Shown piece after piece: positions 17,108 through 26,036 of a stretch of DNA of 46,485 bases. Under the pieces are notes generated by a model that was given only the letters and a program-made list of their open reading frames with translations, made no database searches and was not told the DNA's origin. Made by a program: the position numbers and the translations under genes. The first letter of the stretch is position 1, and every line of letters starts with the position of its first letter. Source of the stretch: Flavobacteriaceae bacterium (GTDB taxonomy: Bacteria; Bacteroidota; Bacteroidia; Flavobacteriales; Flavobacteriaceae); assembly GCA_029248185.1 (NCBI GenBank), contig JAQWJV010000042.1, positions 1 through 46,485 of the forward strand, read 5' to 3'.

Positions 17108-17137
17108 AATTTATAAATTAATCTATGTTTATAAATT
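17108..17137 (+). promoter_or_regulatory. Direct repeat over the crtB promoter, possible CarH operator
   Basis: TTTATAAATT occurs twice (17110-17119 and 17128-17137), 18 bases start to start. The first copy lies within a 12-bp palindrome, AATTTATAAATT (17108-17119). The second overlaps a TATGTTTA -7-like box (17124-17131). The position just upstream of crtB, after a CarH-like gene, suggests an operator, but AT-rich DNA makes chance repeats common. Confidence 0.35.
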
Positions 17138-17149
17138 CAGTCCTTCATT

Positions 17150-17989
17150 ATGTTAAACTTATTTGATTCCGTTAGTCAAGAATGTAGTCGCTTAGTGACG
17201 AATGCATATAGCACTTCGTTTTCTATAGCTACAAAAATGCTTGATTCATCCATACGGAATCATATTTATAATATTTATGGCTTTGTTCGCTTTGCAGATG
17301 AGATCGTAGATACCTTTCATGAATATGATAAAGAAAAACTACTGAATGATTTTGAAGTGGATTTATACAAAAGCTTAGATGACAAAATAAGCATTAATCC
17401 AATTCTCAACTCTTTTCAACATACAGTAAACCTGTTTGGCATTGAACATCATCTTATCAAAGCCTTTATGAAAAGCATGCGTTTGGATTTATCCAAACAA
17501 GTCTATAAAACTCAGGCAGAATATGAAGAATACATCTACGGATCAGCAGATGTCGTGGGCTTAATGTGTCTTAAAGTATTTGTTAAAGGAGATGAGAAAA
17601 TCTATAATGAATTGAGAGAACCTGCAATGGCATTAGGCTCTGCTTTTCAAAAAGTCAACTTTTTACGTGACCTTAAAGACGATTTTCAAGGTTTAGAGCG
17701 CACTTATTTTCCAAATGTTGACTTTACTAAATTTGATGAACAATCAAAATTAGTCATCATTAACGAGATTGAAGCTGATTTTGAAAAAGCGCTAGATGGA
17801 ATTTTTAAGCTTCCTGTTGAAGCTAGATTTGGAGTATACACAGCCTATAAATATTACATGAAATTACTCGTTAAGCTCAAGAAAACTCCATCCCTTTCGA
17901 TTCAAAAAACAAGAATTCGAGTGCCCAACTACCAAAAAATGAGTGTGTTTGCTCGAAGTTATTTAAAATACAGATTAAACTTACTTTAA
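17150..17989 (+). CDS. crtB: Phytoene synthase
   Basis: Joins two geranylgeranyl diphosphates to phytoene, the first carotenoid. The 279-residue all-helical protein has the first Asp-rich motif as FADEIVD (D50 to D54) and the second as RDLKDDFQG (R173-D178), with YGFVRFAD and ERTYFP typical of CrtB. It starts 73 bases after the CarH-like gene and is followed 13 bases later by crtZ. The phytoene desaturase gene crtI, often adjacent, is not in this window. Confidence 0.94.
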   Translation: MLNLFDSVSQECSRLVTNAYSTSFSIATKMLDSSIRNHIYNIYGFVRFADEIVDTFHEYDKEKLLNDFEVDLYKSLDDKISINPILNSFQHTVNLFGIEHHLIKAFMKSMRLDLSKQVYKTQAEYEEYIYGSADVVGLMCLKVFVKGDEKIYNELREPAMALGSAFQKVNFLRDLKDDFQGLERTYFPNVDFTKFDEQSKLVIINEIEADFEKALDGIFKLPVEARFGVYTAYKYYMKLLVKLKKTPSLSIQKTRIRVPNYQKMSVFARSYLKYRLNLL

Positions 17990-18002
17990 AAAAATTTACC
18001 CC

Positions 18003-18446
18003 ATGACAATTCTCTGGTTTGCCGTTCTTTTTTGCACTTTTTGTTTTATGGAATTTATGGCTTGGTTTTCTCACAAATACATTATGCATGGATTTTTATG
18101 GTCATTACATAAAGATCATCATAGGAAGGATCATAAATCGTGGTTTGAACGCAATGATTTGTTCTTTATTTTTTATGCTTTAGTAAGTTCTGGATTTGTA
18201 ATATTATGGGGAGAGGTAGGATTTTGGCCTGGCTTACCCATTGCCATTGGAATCTTTCTATATGGACTTTGCTATTTTATTGTTCACGATATTTTTATTC
18301 ACCAACGATTTAAAATTCTAAGAAACATTAACAATAAATATGCAAGGGGATTAAGACGTGCACACAAGATGCATCACAAAAACATTCATAAAGAAAAAGG
18401 AGAATGTTTCGGCATGTTATGGGTTCCCACTAAATATTTCAGGTAA
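18003..18446 (+). CDS. crtZ: Beta-carotene hydroxylase
   Basis: A di-iron membrane hydroxylase that adds 3-OH groups to beta-carotene, giving zeaxanthin. The 147-residue protein has the expected histidine clusters: HKYIMH (24-29), HKDHH (36-40), HDIFIHQR (95-102) and HKMHHKNIH (121-129), between hydrophobic helices. It forms an operon with crtB. Its stop codon abuts the stop codon of the convergent SurA-like gene with no gap. Confidence 0.94.
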   Translation: MTILWFAVLFCTFCFMEFMAWFSHKYIMHGFLWSLHKDHHRKDHKSWFERNDLFFIFYALVSSGFVILWGEVGFWPGLPIAIGIFLYGLCYFIVHDIFIHQRFKILRNINNKYARGLRRAHKMHHKNIHKEKGECFGMLWVPTKYFR

Positions 18447-19811
18447 TCAGATCTTTAACCAGTTGTTGTTAAAGTCACAGAGTTTACTATCGCGGTTAAC
18501 ATTAATGTAGGTGTTTTCAATTTTCTCATTCATCCACTCCTGAATTACTTTTAATTGTTTTTCTTTTAATGCCAGTGATTTAATACGCACATAGTCAATG
18601 GAATAATTGGCTGTATGCTCATCAAAACGATTACTAACTTTTATTATCTTGTATTTCTTTAATCCAGAGCGATCCTCCTCAACAATGGGTGATGAAATTG
18701 CTTCATCTTTAAGATTTCGTATTTGACTATACAATACAGGGTCTAAATTTGTTAATTCAAAGCGGGTGTCTCCAGTTTGAGGATTAATTAAAACGCCTCC
18801 ATTGAACTTAGTCTCTTTCTCATCAGAAAACACAAGCGCAGCGTCTTTAAAAGAAATCTCGCCAGCCTCAAGTCGCTTTTTCAATAAATCTAATTTTTCT
18901 TTTGCTGCTTGGAGTTGATCGGGTTCAATTTTGGGGGTTAAGAGAATGTGTCGAACATCAACTTCTTGACCGCGAATTTTATCAACCATGAGGATATGCC
19001 ATCCAAAATCCGTTTTGAAAGGTTCAGATATTTCTCCTTCTTCAAGACTAAAGGCCTCGTCACGAAATTCTTTAACCATTTGAGGGCGCTTACGGTGAAG
19101 GGTATACTTCCCTCCAGAAGAACGAGATCCAGGATCTTGGGAATATAAAATTGCTTTAGAAGCAAAACTTGAACCTCTTTCAAGTACATCCTCTTTAAAA
19201 GTTTTCAATTGGTTAAAGATCCGGTCTTTTTCTTTCTCACTAACTTCAGGTTCTATGACGATTTGTGAAATTTCCAATTCCGTTCCGAATGTAGGTAATT
19301 CATTTTTGGGAATTGACTCAAAAAAAACACGTACCTCCTCTGGTGTTACCTCTACATTTTCTATGATTTGCGATTGCATCATAGAAGCTAGAGTTTGCGT
19401 TTTATTGATTTCAAAAATTTCTTGTCGAAAAGTAGATTCATCTTTTTTATTGTAAAATTCAAGAACTTTTTCAATCGAACCCAACTGTCTTGTGAAGTTA
19501 TCGATGATCTGATCTACGGTACTGTATATCTCCTCCACACTTACCTCCAAACTGTCCTGAATGGCGTGATGCGCATAAAGTTTGTCTTCCATCAACTTGC
19601 CTAACAATTGACAACGGGATATATCTCCAGTAGAAATTCCTTGCGATTCCATCTCGATCAGTGTCTTGTCAATATCGGAATCCAAAATCACATAGTCTCC
19701 AACCACAGCGGATACACCATCAATTTTGATTTTACTTGAAAGTGCATTGTCTTGTGCTTGCATTGAAGTCATAAAAAAACTAAAAACGAGTAAAAAATTA
19801 ATAGATTTCAT
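18447..19811 (-). CDS. SurA-like periplasmic peptidyl-prolyl isomerase
   Basis: A periplasmic chaperone for outer-membrane proteins. From the ATG at 19811 it has 454 residues: a signal peptide (MKSINFLLVFSFFMTSMQA), a SurA N-terminal helical domain (KIKIDGVSAVVGDYVILDSD), and two parvulin domains, one with LEISQIVIEP and one with DVRHILLTP, each followed by FGWHI- or GG-type motifs. This matches the SurA layout. The longer start at 19853 adds residues before the signal peptide. It overlaps the upstream PpiC gene by 14 bases, so the two chaperones are probably coupled. Confidence 0.88.
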   Translation of the reverse strand: MKSINFLLVFSFFMTSMQAQDNALSSKIKIDGVSAVVGDYVILDSDIDKTLIEMESQGISTGDISRCQLLGKLMEDKLYAHHAIQDSLEVSVEEIYSTVDQIIDNFTRQLGSIEKVLEFYNKKDESTFRQEIFEINKTQTLASMMQSQIIENVEVTPEEVRVFFESIPKNELPTFGTELEISQIVIEPEVSEKEKDRIFNQLKTFKEDVLERGSSFASKAILYSQDPGSRSSGGKYTLHRKRPQMVKEFRDEAFSLEEGEISEPFKTDFGWHILMVDKIRGQEVDVRHILLTPKIEPDQLQAAKEKLDLLKKRLEAGEISFKDAALVFSDEKETKFNGGVLINPQTGDTRFELTNLDPVLYSQIRNLKDEAISSPIVEEDRSGLKKYKIIKVSNRFDEHTANYSIDYVRIKSLALKEKQLKVIQEWMNEKIENTYINVNRDSKLCDFNNNWLKI

Positions 19812-20637
19812 AAGTCTTAGATTTAATTGCATCGTATAAAATATCTTTTTCAAATTGTCTATTGAATAATAACTTTCGCTGGTTTAGTATAATATTTTTT
19901 ATGGTAGGTAACAAAACCTCCTTTGGTGAAATATCCCCTTTATTGAGATAATTTTTTACAAAGAACAAATATACCCCCAATGAGTCTTCAATTTCAAAGA
20001 ATTGTGATTTTTTTATGTATCGATTGTAGTTTTCTTGATTTAAAAAACGAGCTTCGGAAAACAAATTACTTTTATTGATCCAAACACTATCTGCCAAAAT
20101 ATGATTTGTAAACTGAAAAGACAAAGAATCTAAATAAGATCTATCCTCCTCATTAAATCGCTGAAAACTTCGTTTAATTTCGTTGATGTCAACATTATCG
20201 GGTGGAAGTTGAATAAAACGCACTTGGAACAGAGGAGCATTTAATTTAAATACCGATTGGTTTTCAATTAAAAACGAATCAATCTCTGTAGTGGAAATGA
20301 GGGTATCGATGGACCTATTAAAAACGGTCTGCTTATATGTATTGGAATACAAGTCAATTTTGTATTCTTCAATCAATACATCTAGATTCTCAATTATTTC
20401 GGTATTCAAGTTAATTTCAGCTTGTTGCAAAAGAATTTCTTTACGAGTCCATTGATCGATGTAATTTCTTGACTTTAAAATACTGTCTTCCGTATTGACA
20501 AACGAATCAAGTTCTTTCTCTAAATCAGTTCTGTACAAGTAAACCGTCCCTACTCGGGCGATCACTTCCTCTTTGTTTACAGTAAATCGATCGCAGGAAA
20601 CACAAATTATGAAGCAACTTAAAACCATTAATTTCAA
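19798..20637 (-). CDS. PpiC/SurA-like lipoprotein
   Basis: A lipoprotein of about 279 residues when begun at the TTG at 20637, which gives the signal MKLMVLSCFIICVSC with a lipobox Cys. A longer in-frame ATG exists at 20739, but the extra residues do not look like a signal peptide. The N-terminal segment (VIARVGTVYLYRTDLEKEL) resembles SurA, followed by helices and a weak parvulin-like centre (LFQVRFIQLPPD). Catalytic isomerase activity is doubtful. It precedes and overlaps the SurA-like gene, so it is probably a partner in outer-membrane protein folding. Confidence 0.72.
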   Translation of the reverse strand: MKLMVLSCFIICVSCDRFTVNKEEVIARVGTVYLYRTDLEKELDSFVNTEDSILKSRNYIDQWTRKEILLQQAEINLNTEIIENLDVLIEEYKIDLYSNTYKQTVFNRSIDTLISTTEIDSFLIENQSVFKLNAPLFQVRFIQLPPDNVDINEIKRSFQRFNEEDRSYLDSLSFQFTNHILADSVWINKSNLFSEARFLNQENYNRYIKKSQFFEIEDSLGVYLFFVKNYLNKGDISPKEVLLPTIKNIILNQRKLLFNRQFEKDILYDAIKSKTYEIY

Positions 20638-20808
20638 CCCCACTGAAGATCGAACAACGTTAAATCCAAAAAATATTGCTCTTTTGTTAACAATTTTTAT
20701 TTCTTTTTTTAATAAAACTTGTAATAAACTGTAAATCATTAACTTAAAGTGTTTATAAAATTTTCACAACTCATTAATAAGTCGTAAATTGCAGTAAATT
20801 TAAAAGCA

Positions 20809-21144
20809 TTGATAAAAAAATTAGCTCTTTTTTTAATTTTATTATCAACAGATTTAGTTTTTGCTACTTCTGACTCAACTTCCTCCCTTTCCATCGAAGC
20901 AATTTTACAAGAACAACCTCTAGTTTATTATCAAGATGGTTTTCTTTATTTTGAAGGATTTGATGGTCCTGGTTTCATTGAAATCTATTCTATTATAGGC
21001 AACAAGATTACTGAGATATCAACACAAGAACTTAATGAGTTTAAATCATCCATTTCACTTGAATCGGGTCACATGTACATTATTCGTGTAAATTCAAACA
21101 GGGAAATAAAGACCTTTAAAATTGTTACTTCTCAAGGACTGTAA
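20809..21144 (+). CDS. Small exported protein resembling a type IX secretion C-terminal domain
   Basis: A 111-residue protein with a signal peptide (IKKLALFLILLSTDLVFA) and, from about residue 40, a single small beta domain. The pattern YYQDGFLYFEG, FIEIYSIIGNKITEI, SISLESGHMYIIRVN and EIKTFKIV resembles the T9SS type A sorting domain, normally found at the end of large secreted proteins. Here it stands alone. The start is TTG at 20809, the only start codon after an upstream in-frame TAA that preserves the signal. Its 3' end overlaps convergent guaB by 13 bases. Role unknown. Confidence 0.68.
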   Translation: MIKKLALFLILLSTDLVFATSDSTSSLSIEAILQEQPLVYYQDGFLYFEGFDGPGFIEIYSIIGNKITEISTQELNEFKSSISLESGHMYIIRVNSNREIKTFKIVTSQGL

Positions 21145-22598
21145 TTAGGTGCTTCTTTTGTTACTCTAATGTTGTGGGGGTGACTTTCTCTCATACCGGC
21201 TGAAGTTATGGTTACAAATTGACCTGTTTTCTTCAAGGTATCAATATTTTCGGCACCACAATATCCCATTCCAGCTCGTAAGCCTCCAATGAATTGATGA
21301 ATACTTTCATCCAAGTCGCCTTTATAAGGAACTCTTCCCACGATGCCCTCAGGAACTAATTTTTTCAGATCATCTTCCACATCTTGAAAGTATCGATCTT
21401 TACTTCCCATTTTCATGGCTTCAACTGAACCCATTCCTCTGTAAGTCTTGTACTTTCTTCCCTCATAGATTACGGTTTCTCCAGGAGATTCCTTTGTGCC
21501 AGCCAATAAGGAACCTAGCATGACAGAATCTGCCCCTGCAGCTATAGCTTTGGGAATATCTCCCGTAAAACGTATTCCACCGTCTGCAATGATCGGAATA
21601 TCCATTCCCTCTAAGGCCTTTGAAACTTCAATTATGGCTGAAAGCTGAGGATATCCAACTCCCGCAATGACTCGAGTAGTACAAATCGATCCCGGACCGA
21701 TTCCAACTTTGACAGCATCGGCACCAATATTGGCAAGATATTTTGCTGCAGCAGCCGTAGCAATATTCCCTACTACCACGTCAAGCTTACTGAATTTAGC
21801 TTTCACTTTCTTTACCACTTCAGCGACTCCTTTGGTATGACCATGAGCCGTATCAACAACAATTGCATCAACTCCCACTTTATGCAATGCTTCTACTCGA
21901 TCTAGAACATCTGCAGTAACGCCAACCGCAGCAGCCACTCTCAAACGGCCAAACTTGTCTTTATTTGCATTGGGTTTAGTGGTATGTTTGGTAATATCCC
22001 TAAAAGTGATCAATCCTACAAGAATATTATCATCTGTGATAACAGGTAATTTTTCAATTTTATGTTTTTCAAGAATTAATTCTGCATCTTGTAATGATGT
22101 GCCTTCCTTTACTGTTATTAAATTACGGGAAGTCATGACTTCCTTGATGGGTCGATTACTATTTTTTTCAAAACGTAAATCTCTATTAGTGACAATACCC
22201 AATAATTTTTTGTCTTTATCTACAATAGGTATCCCTCCAATTCTATAGAGTTGCATGTTTTCATTTGCATCTGCTACAATTGCAGTTACAGGTAAAGTAA
22301 CTGGATCAATAATCATTCCTGATTCAGAACGTTTTACCGCTCTGACTTTATCCGCTTGTTCTTCAATGCTCATATTTTTATGCAGCACCCCGATTCCACC
22401 CTCACGAGCCATTGCAATAGCCATACTACTTTCTGTAACTGTATCCATCGCTGCCGAAATAATAGGGATGTTTAAAGGAATGTTTCTACTAAACCTTGAT
22501 TTAATTGAAACTTCTCTTGGTAACGTTTCCGAGTATGCAGGGACAAGTAAGACGTCGTCGTAAGTTAATCCTTGGCCGATAAATTTGTTGGAAGTCAT
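21132..22598 (-). CDS. guaB: Inosine-5'-monophosphate dehydrogenase
   Basis: Oxidises IMP to XMP with NAD, the committed step of GMP synthesis. The protein has 488 residues from the ATG at 22598. Two CBS domains interrupt the barrel (about residues 95-205, with [22 protein letters not shown], broken by my quoting only). The catalytic loop is [10 protein letters not shown], the flap has the conserved [10 protein letters not shown], and the substrate-binding GGIR and GSLLAGT stretches are present. A TTG at 22604 adds two residues and is less likely. Confidence 0.96.
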   Translation of the reverse strand: MTSNKFIGQGLTYDDVLLVPAYSETLPREVSIKSRFSRNIPLNIPIISAAMDTVTESSMAIAMAREGGIGVLHKNMSIEEQADKVRAVKRSESGMIIDPVTLPVTAIVADANENMQLYRIGGIPIVDKDKKLLGIVTNRDLRFEKNSNRPIKEVMTSRNLITVKEGTSLQDAELILEKHKIEKLPVITDDNILVGLITFRDITKHTTKPNANKDKFGRLRVAAAVGVTADVLDRVEALHKVGVDAIVVDTAHGHTKGVAEVVKKVKAKFSKLDVVVGNIATAAAAKYLANIGADAVKVGIGPGSICTTRVIAGVGYPQLSAIIEVSKALEGMDIPIIADGGIRFTGDIPKAIAAGADSVMLGSLLAGTKESPGETVIYEGRKYKTYRGMGSVEAMKMGSKDRYFQDVEDDLKKLVPEGIVGRVPYKGDLDESIHQFIGGLRAGMGYCGAENIDTLKKTGQFVTITSAGMRESHPHNIRVTKEAPNYSP

Positions 22599-22626
22599 AA
22601 GCAACTAATATTAAATTAATTGCATG

Positions 22627-22634
22627 CAAATATA
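22627..22634 (-). promoter_or_regulatory. -7 promoter box for guaB (TATATTTG)
   Basis: TATATTTG followed by C on the minus strand, 28 bases upstream of the guaB ATG. Exact TAnnTTTGY match; no convincing -33 element and no purine-operator palindrome seen. Confidence 0.5.
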
Positions 22635-22691
22635 CGGATTATATATCCTTTATAGACATAGTGTCTGGATTTTATTCATGATTACACTAAA

Positions 22692-23561
22692 CTATTTCCT
22701 ACTGAAAATCCGATGGGAAAAATTATAAGCACTCTCAAAAGCCAAAACATCAAATTCATTTGGGAGTAATTTTAAGGATGTGAAATAAGATATTAGCTTT
22801 TCCATTGGCATATTTCCCACCAGTGCATCCTGAGCCATTGGACATCCACCCCATCCTTTTATTGTTCCGTCAAAACGTAAACATCCAGCCAAATATGCAG
22901 CATGTACCTTTTCATACCAAGCTGAGGGATGGGTATGAAAATGGGCTCCAAATTCAACCTCTGGATACCTTGTAATAAGCGTAGAATAGAGATTTGAAAT
23001 GTCCACAACTTGAGCCGTACCTACTGTATCTGAAATCGATATAATTTTGACTCCCATTGCAATGATTTGTTCCGACCAATCTTCAATGATTTCAGTACTC
23101 CATGGATCCCCATATGGATTGCCAAAACCCATAGACAAATAAACAACAACCTCTTTGTCATGCGCTAAAGCGATTTCAGTTATTCGCTTTAACAATTGTA
23201 TTGATTCTGAAATAGTTTTACGAGTATTTCGCATTTGAAAATTCTCTGAAACTGAAAATGGATAGCCTAAATACGTTATACTTTTATGCTTTATGGCCTC
23301 TAATGCGCCTCGCTCATTTGCTATAATCGTCAGAAGTTTTGTAGCGGTTTGGGATAAATCTATAGATTGAATGACATCTGCAGTATCTGCCATCTGAGGT
23401 ATCGCTTTAGGAGAGACAAAACTTCCACAATCTAAAGTATTAAACCCTACTTTCAATAAGCTTTGATAATAGGAAACCTTATCTTTTGTATTAATCAAAT
23501 GAGACATTCCTTGGATAGCATCTCGAGGACATTCAATAAGTTTTATTTGGCTAGAGGGCAT
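22692..23561 (-). CDS. Hydroxymethylglutaryl-CoA lyase
   Basis: A TIM-barrel enzyme that splits HMG-CoA to acetoacetate and acetyl-CoA, last step of leucine catabolism. The 289-residue protein has the N-terminal IECPRDAIQG (DRE-TIM type, the RD pair), the GSFVSPKAIPQM stretch, HFHTHPS with metal-binding His residues, and the C-terminal GWGGCPMA with the active-site Cys. Close relatives with the same signature are annotated this way in flavobacteria. It lies 10 bases after the LysE gene, so both are probably cotranscribed. Confidence 0.86.
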   Translation of the reverse strand: MPSSQIKLIECPRDAIQGMSHLINTKDKVSYYQSLLKVGFNTLDCGSFVSPKAIPQMADTADVIQSIDLSQTATKLLTIIANERGALEAIKHKSITYLGYPFSVSENFQMRNTRKTISESIQLLKRITEIALAHDKEVVVYLSMGFGNPYGDPWSTEIIEDWSEQIIAMGVKIISISDTVGTAQVVDISNLYSTLITRYPEVEFGAHFHTHPSAWYEKVHAAYLAGCLRFDGTIKGWGGCPMAQDALVGNMPMEKLISYFTSLKLLPNEFDVLAFESAYNFSHRIFSRK

Positions 23562-23571
23562 CGTATATTGA

Positions 23572-24177
23572 TTATGGATAAATTAAAACCAAAGCAATTA
23601 CAAAAAATAGTACAGCCTGAACTTTATCCCAATGGTCAAAGGACTTTGAAACTTGAATCTTTTGACCTAAACGATGAAAGAACAAAGAGCAACTAAAAAA
23701 AACAAATACTGCTTGGATAAAAAACAACACTCCTAAAATTAAAAATTGAACTGCATAGGACCAACTATCGTGAAATAAAAATACGGGAAAAAAACTTAGA
23801 AAAAATAAACTCACCTTGGGATTACTAATATTCATTATTAAACCGGTGACAAAAAGGTTTTGAGTGATTTTTTTATTCGTAGACATTGAGTCTGTGGATT
23901 TAACTCTCCAAGACATGACTCCCAAGTAAATCAAATATGCGGCTCCCATTAATTCTATTAAGCGAATAACTTGTGGATAAATTGCCAATAAACTCCCCAC
24001 CCCCAAAACCACAACCAAAGTGTGAATTAAAATTCCAGAAGTTAAGCCCAAACTTAACTCAAAACCACTTCTCCACCCTCTTTGTACACTGGTACTGATG
24101 ACTAATAAAATATCTGGCCCTGGAAATAATGTTAAGGTTAATGATGTGAAAAGAAAAAGGAATAGTGTATTCAACAC
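23572..24177 (-). CDS. LysE-family amino acid exporter
   Basis: A 201-residue inner-membrane protein with about six hydrophobic segments. The N-terminal FPGPDILLVISTSVQRG matches the LysE/RhtB family signature, followed by GILIHTLVVVLGVG. Typical substrates are amino acids or homoserine lactones; this one is unknown. The start is GTG at 24177 or TTG at 24174. The HMG-CoA lyase follows after 10 bases, and DUF3050 is divergent. Confidence 0.86.
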   Translation of the reverse strand: MLNTLFLFLFTSLTLTLFPGPDILLVISTSVQRGWRSGFELSLGLTSGILIHTLVVVLGVGSLLAIYPQVIRLIELMGAAYLIYLGVMSWRVKSTDSMSTNKKITQNLFVTGLIMNISNPKVSLFFLSFFPVFLFHDSWSYAVQFLILGVLFFIQAVFVFFSCSLFFHRLGQKIQVSKSFDHWDKVQAVLFFVIALVLIYP

Positions 24178-24192
24178 AAGCTAAGGTTTTAA

Positions 24193-24221
24193 TATATTTG
24201 CACTCGAATATACTATATTTG
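24193..24221 (+). promoter_or_regulatory. Two -7 boxes upstream of the DUF3050 gene
   Basis: TATATTTG occurs at 24193-24200 and again at 24214-24221, 21 bases apart. The first would give a short leader; the second abuts the first of three in-frame ATGs (24222, 24225, 24228), so it could only drive a leaderless message. Both match the consensus. Confidence 0.5.
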
Positions 24222-25001
24222 ATGATGATGATAGAAAGAATTGAACGCGAACTAGAACCGCTACGAAAAAACCTACAAGAACATCCCGTTTACCAATCGA
24301 TTGACTCCATAGCCGACATTCGTCTTTTTATGGAACAACATGTTTTTGCTGTCTGGGATTTCATGTCGCTATTAAAACAACTACAAATTGAATTAACTTG
24401 TACTACCACCCCTTGGCGCCCTTCAGGCCATCCAGCTGCTGCAAGGTTGATCAATGAAATTGTATGGGGTGAAGAGTCTGACGTTAACCGGAAAGGGGAA
24501 GCCATGAGTCACTTTGAAATGTATCTTGAAGCAATGAATTCCTTAGAAGCAAGTACGACCGGAATTAACACCCTGATGAAACAACTAGACTCTGGAAAAT
24601 CAATTCAAGAGGTATTAAAAAACACCACATTACCTCCCTCAATCTCTTCTTTCCTTGACTTTACTTTTGAAGTAGTTGAGACAAAACAGCCACATATAAT
24701 TGCGGCCGTATTTACTTTTGGAAGAGAAGATTTAATCCCAGATATGTTTATCGAGATTATCAAAAACATCAAAGCGCCTTTAGGTGAAGATCTTTCAGAC
24801 TTAATTTACTACTTTGAGCGTCACATAGAAGTGGATGCAGACGAACATGGGCCCATGGCACTGGAAATGGTTTCTCAACTTTGTGAAGGGGATTCCCTAA
24901 AATACGAGGAAGCCACTCTATATTCCAAACGAGCCTTGGAATTGAGAATAGGTCTGTGGGACGGAATTCTTGAGACTTTAAATAAATCTATTTCAGTTTA
25001 A
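24222..25001 (+). CDS. DUF3050 protein (heme-oxygenase-like fold)
   Basis: A 259-residue protein from the ATG at 24222. The segments IERELEPLRKNLQEHPVY, LFMEQHVFAVWDFMSLLK, TPWRPSG and FTFGREDLIPDMF are typical of DUF3050, an uncharacterised family of helical, heme-oxygenase-like fold that carries conserved His and Glu residues (EQH, HIEVDADEHGP). An iron-dependent oxygenase is possible but not shown. In-frame GTG at 24165 lies upstream of both promoter boxes and is rejected. Confidence 0.83.
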   Translation: MMMIERIERELEPLRKNLQEHPVYQSIDSIADIRLFMEQHVFAVWDFMSLLKQLQIELTCTTTPWRPSGHPAAARLINEIVWGEESDVNRKGEAMSHFEMYLEAMNSLEASTTGINTLMKQLDSGKSIQEVLKNTTLPPSISSFLDFTFEVVETKQPHIIAAVFTFGREDLIPDMFIEIIKNIKAPLGEDLSDLIYYFERHIEVDADEHGPMALEMVSQLCEGDSLKYEEATLYSKRALELRIGLWDGILETLNKSISV

Positions 25002-25048
25002 ACTTTAAGTCCGAACATTTTATATGTTGTACTTTTAAAAACGTACCC

Positions 25049-26026
25049 ATGAAAATCATAGTTTCCTGCCTTTTTTTAATCCCACTCCTTAGTTTTAGCC
25101 AAAACCAGCAAGGAATAACTGATTATGCAAAATCAATAACTCCAAATGAATTAAAAGAGCTTTTGTATGTTTATGCCTCTGATTATTTTGAAGGCCGTAA
25201 TACAGGGTCAAGAGGACAGAAAAAAGCAGTTGATTTCTTACGCCAATTTTATAGCTCCCATGGAATCGCCGCAGCCCAAGGCACTGAAAATTATTTTCAA
25301 CCGATGGAACTCAACATCAAAGGTGAAATAGTGCAATCCGAAAATGTTGTAGCCATTATTCAAGGAAATGAATATCCTGATGAGTATGTCGTGCTTTCAT
25401 CACACCTAGACCATGTTGGTATTCAAAAAGGTTTGATCTATAATGGAGCCGATGACGATGGTTCTGGAACTGTAGCGCTGTTAGAAATTGCTGAGGCCTT
25501 TCAAGATGCAGTCGCTGCGGGTCAGGGACCCAAACGATCCATCATTTTTCTTCACGTTACTGGAGAAGAAAAAGGCTTATTGGGATCCTCCTATTACACA
25601 GAAAATCCGCTTTATCCTCTTGCTAATACCATGGTCAATCTTAATGTAGATATGATTGGTAGATTAGATCCAAAAAGAGAAGACAAAGATCCGAACTATA
25701 TCTACCTCATTGGAGCAGACAAAATTAGTCAAGAATTACATGACATATCTGAAGCTACAAACAAAAAATATACTCAAATCAAATTAGACTATACATACAA
25801 CGATGATAAAGATCCGAATCGCTTCTATTACCGAAGTGATCACTACAATTTTGCTAAAAAAAATATTCCGGTAATCTTTTATTTTAATGGTACACATGAA
25901 GACTATCATGGTCCCGGAGACACTCCCGACAAAATCAACTATGAAATGCTTTCAAAAAGGAGTCAGTTGATTTTTTACACCGCATGGGAACTGGCTAATC
26001 GAAAAGATAAAATCAAAATTGATTAG
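25049..26026 (+). CDS. Secreted M28-family metallopeptidase
   Basis: A 325-residue exported peptidase with a signal peptide (MKIIVSCLFLIPLLSFSQ). The zinc site is complete: SSHLDHVG (His and Asp), NGADDDGSGT (bridging Asp), GEEKGLLGS (catalytic Glu-Glu), NVDMIGR (Asp) and a late His in HGPGDTPD. M28 enzymes are aminopeptidases or carboxypeptidases; the specificity is not readable. It is followed by a barrel protein whose earliest in-frame start overlaps its end. Confidence 0.92.
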   Translation: MKIIVSCLFLIPLLSFSQNQQGITDYAKSITPNELKELLYVYASDYFEGRNTGSRGQKKAVDFLRQFYSSHGIAAAQGTENYFQPMELNIKGEIVQSENVVAIIQGNEYPDEYVVLSSHLDHVGIQKGLIYNGADDDGSGTVALLEIAEAFQDAVAAGQGPKRSIIFLHVTGEEKGLLGSSYYTENPLYPLANTMVNLNVDMIGRLDPKREDKDPNYIYLIGADKISQELHDISEATNKKYTQIKLDYTYNDDKDPNRFYYRSDHYNFAKKNIPVIFYFNGTHEDYHGPGDTPDKINYEMLSKRSQLIFYTAWELANRKDKIKID

Positions 26027-26036
26027 TAAGGGATTC

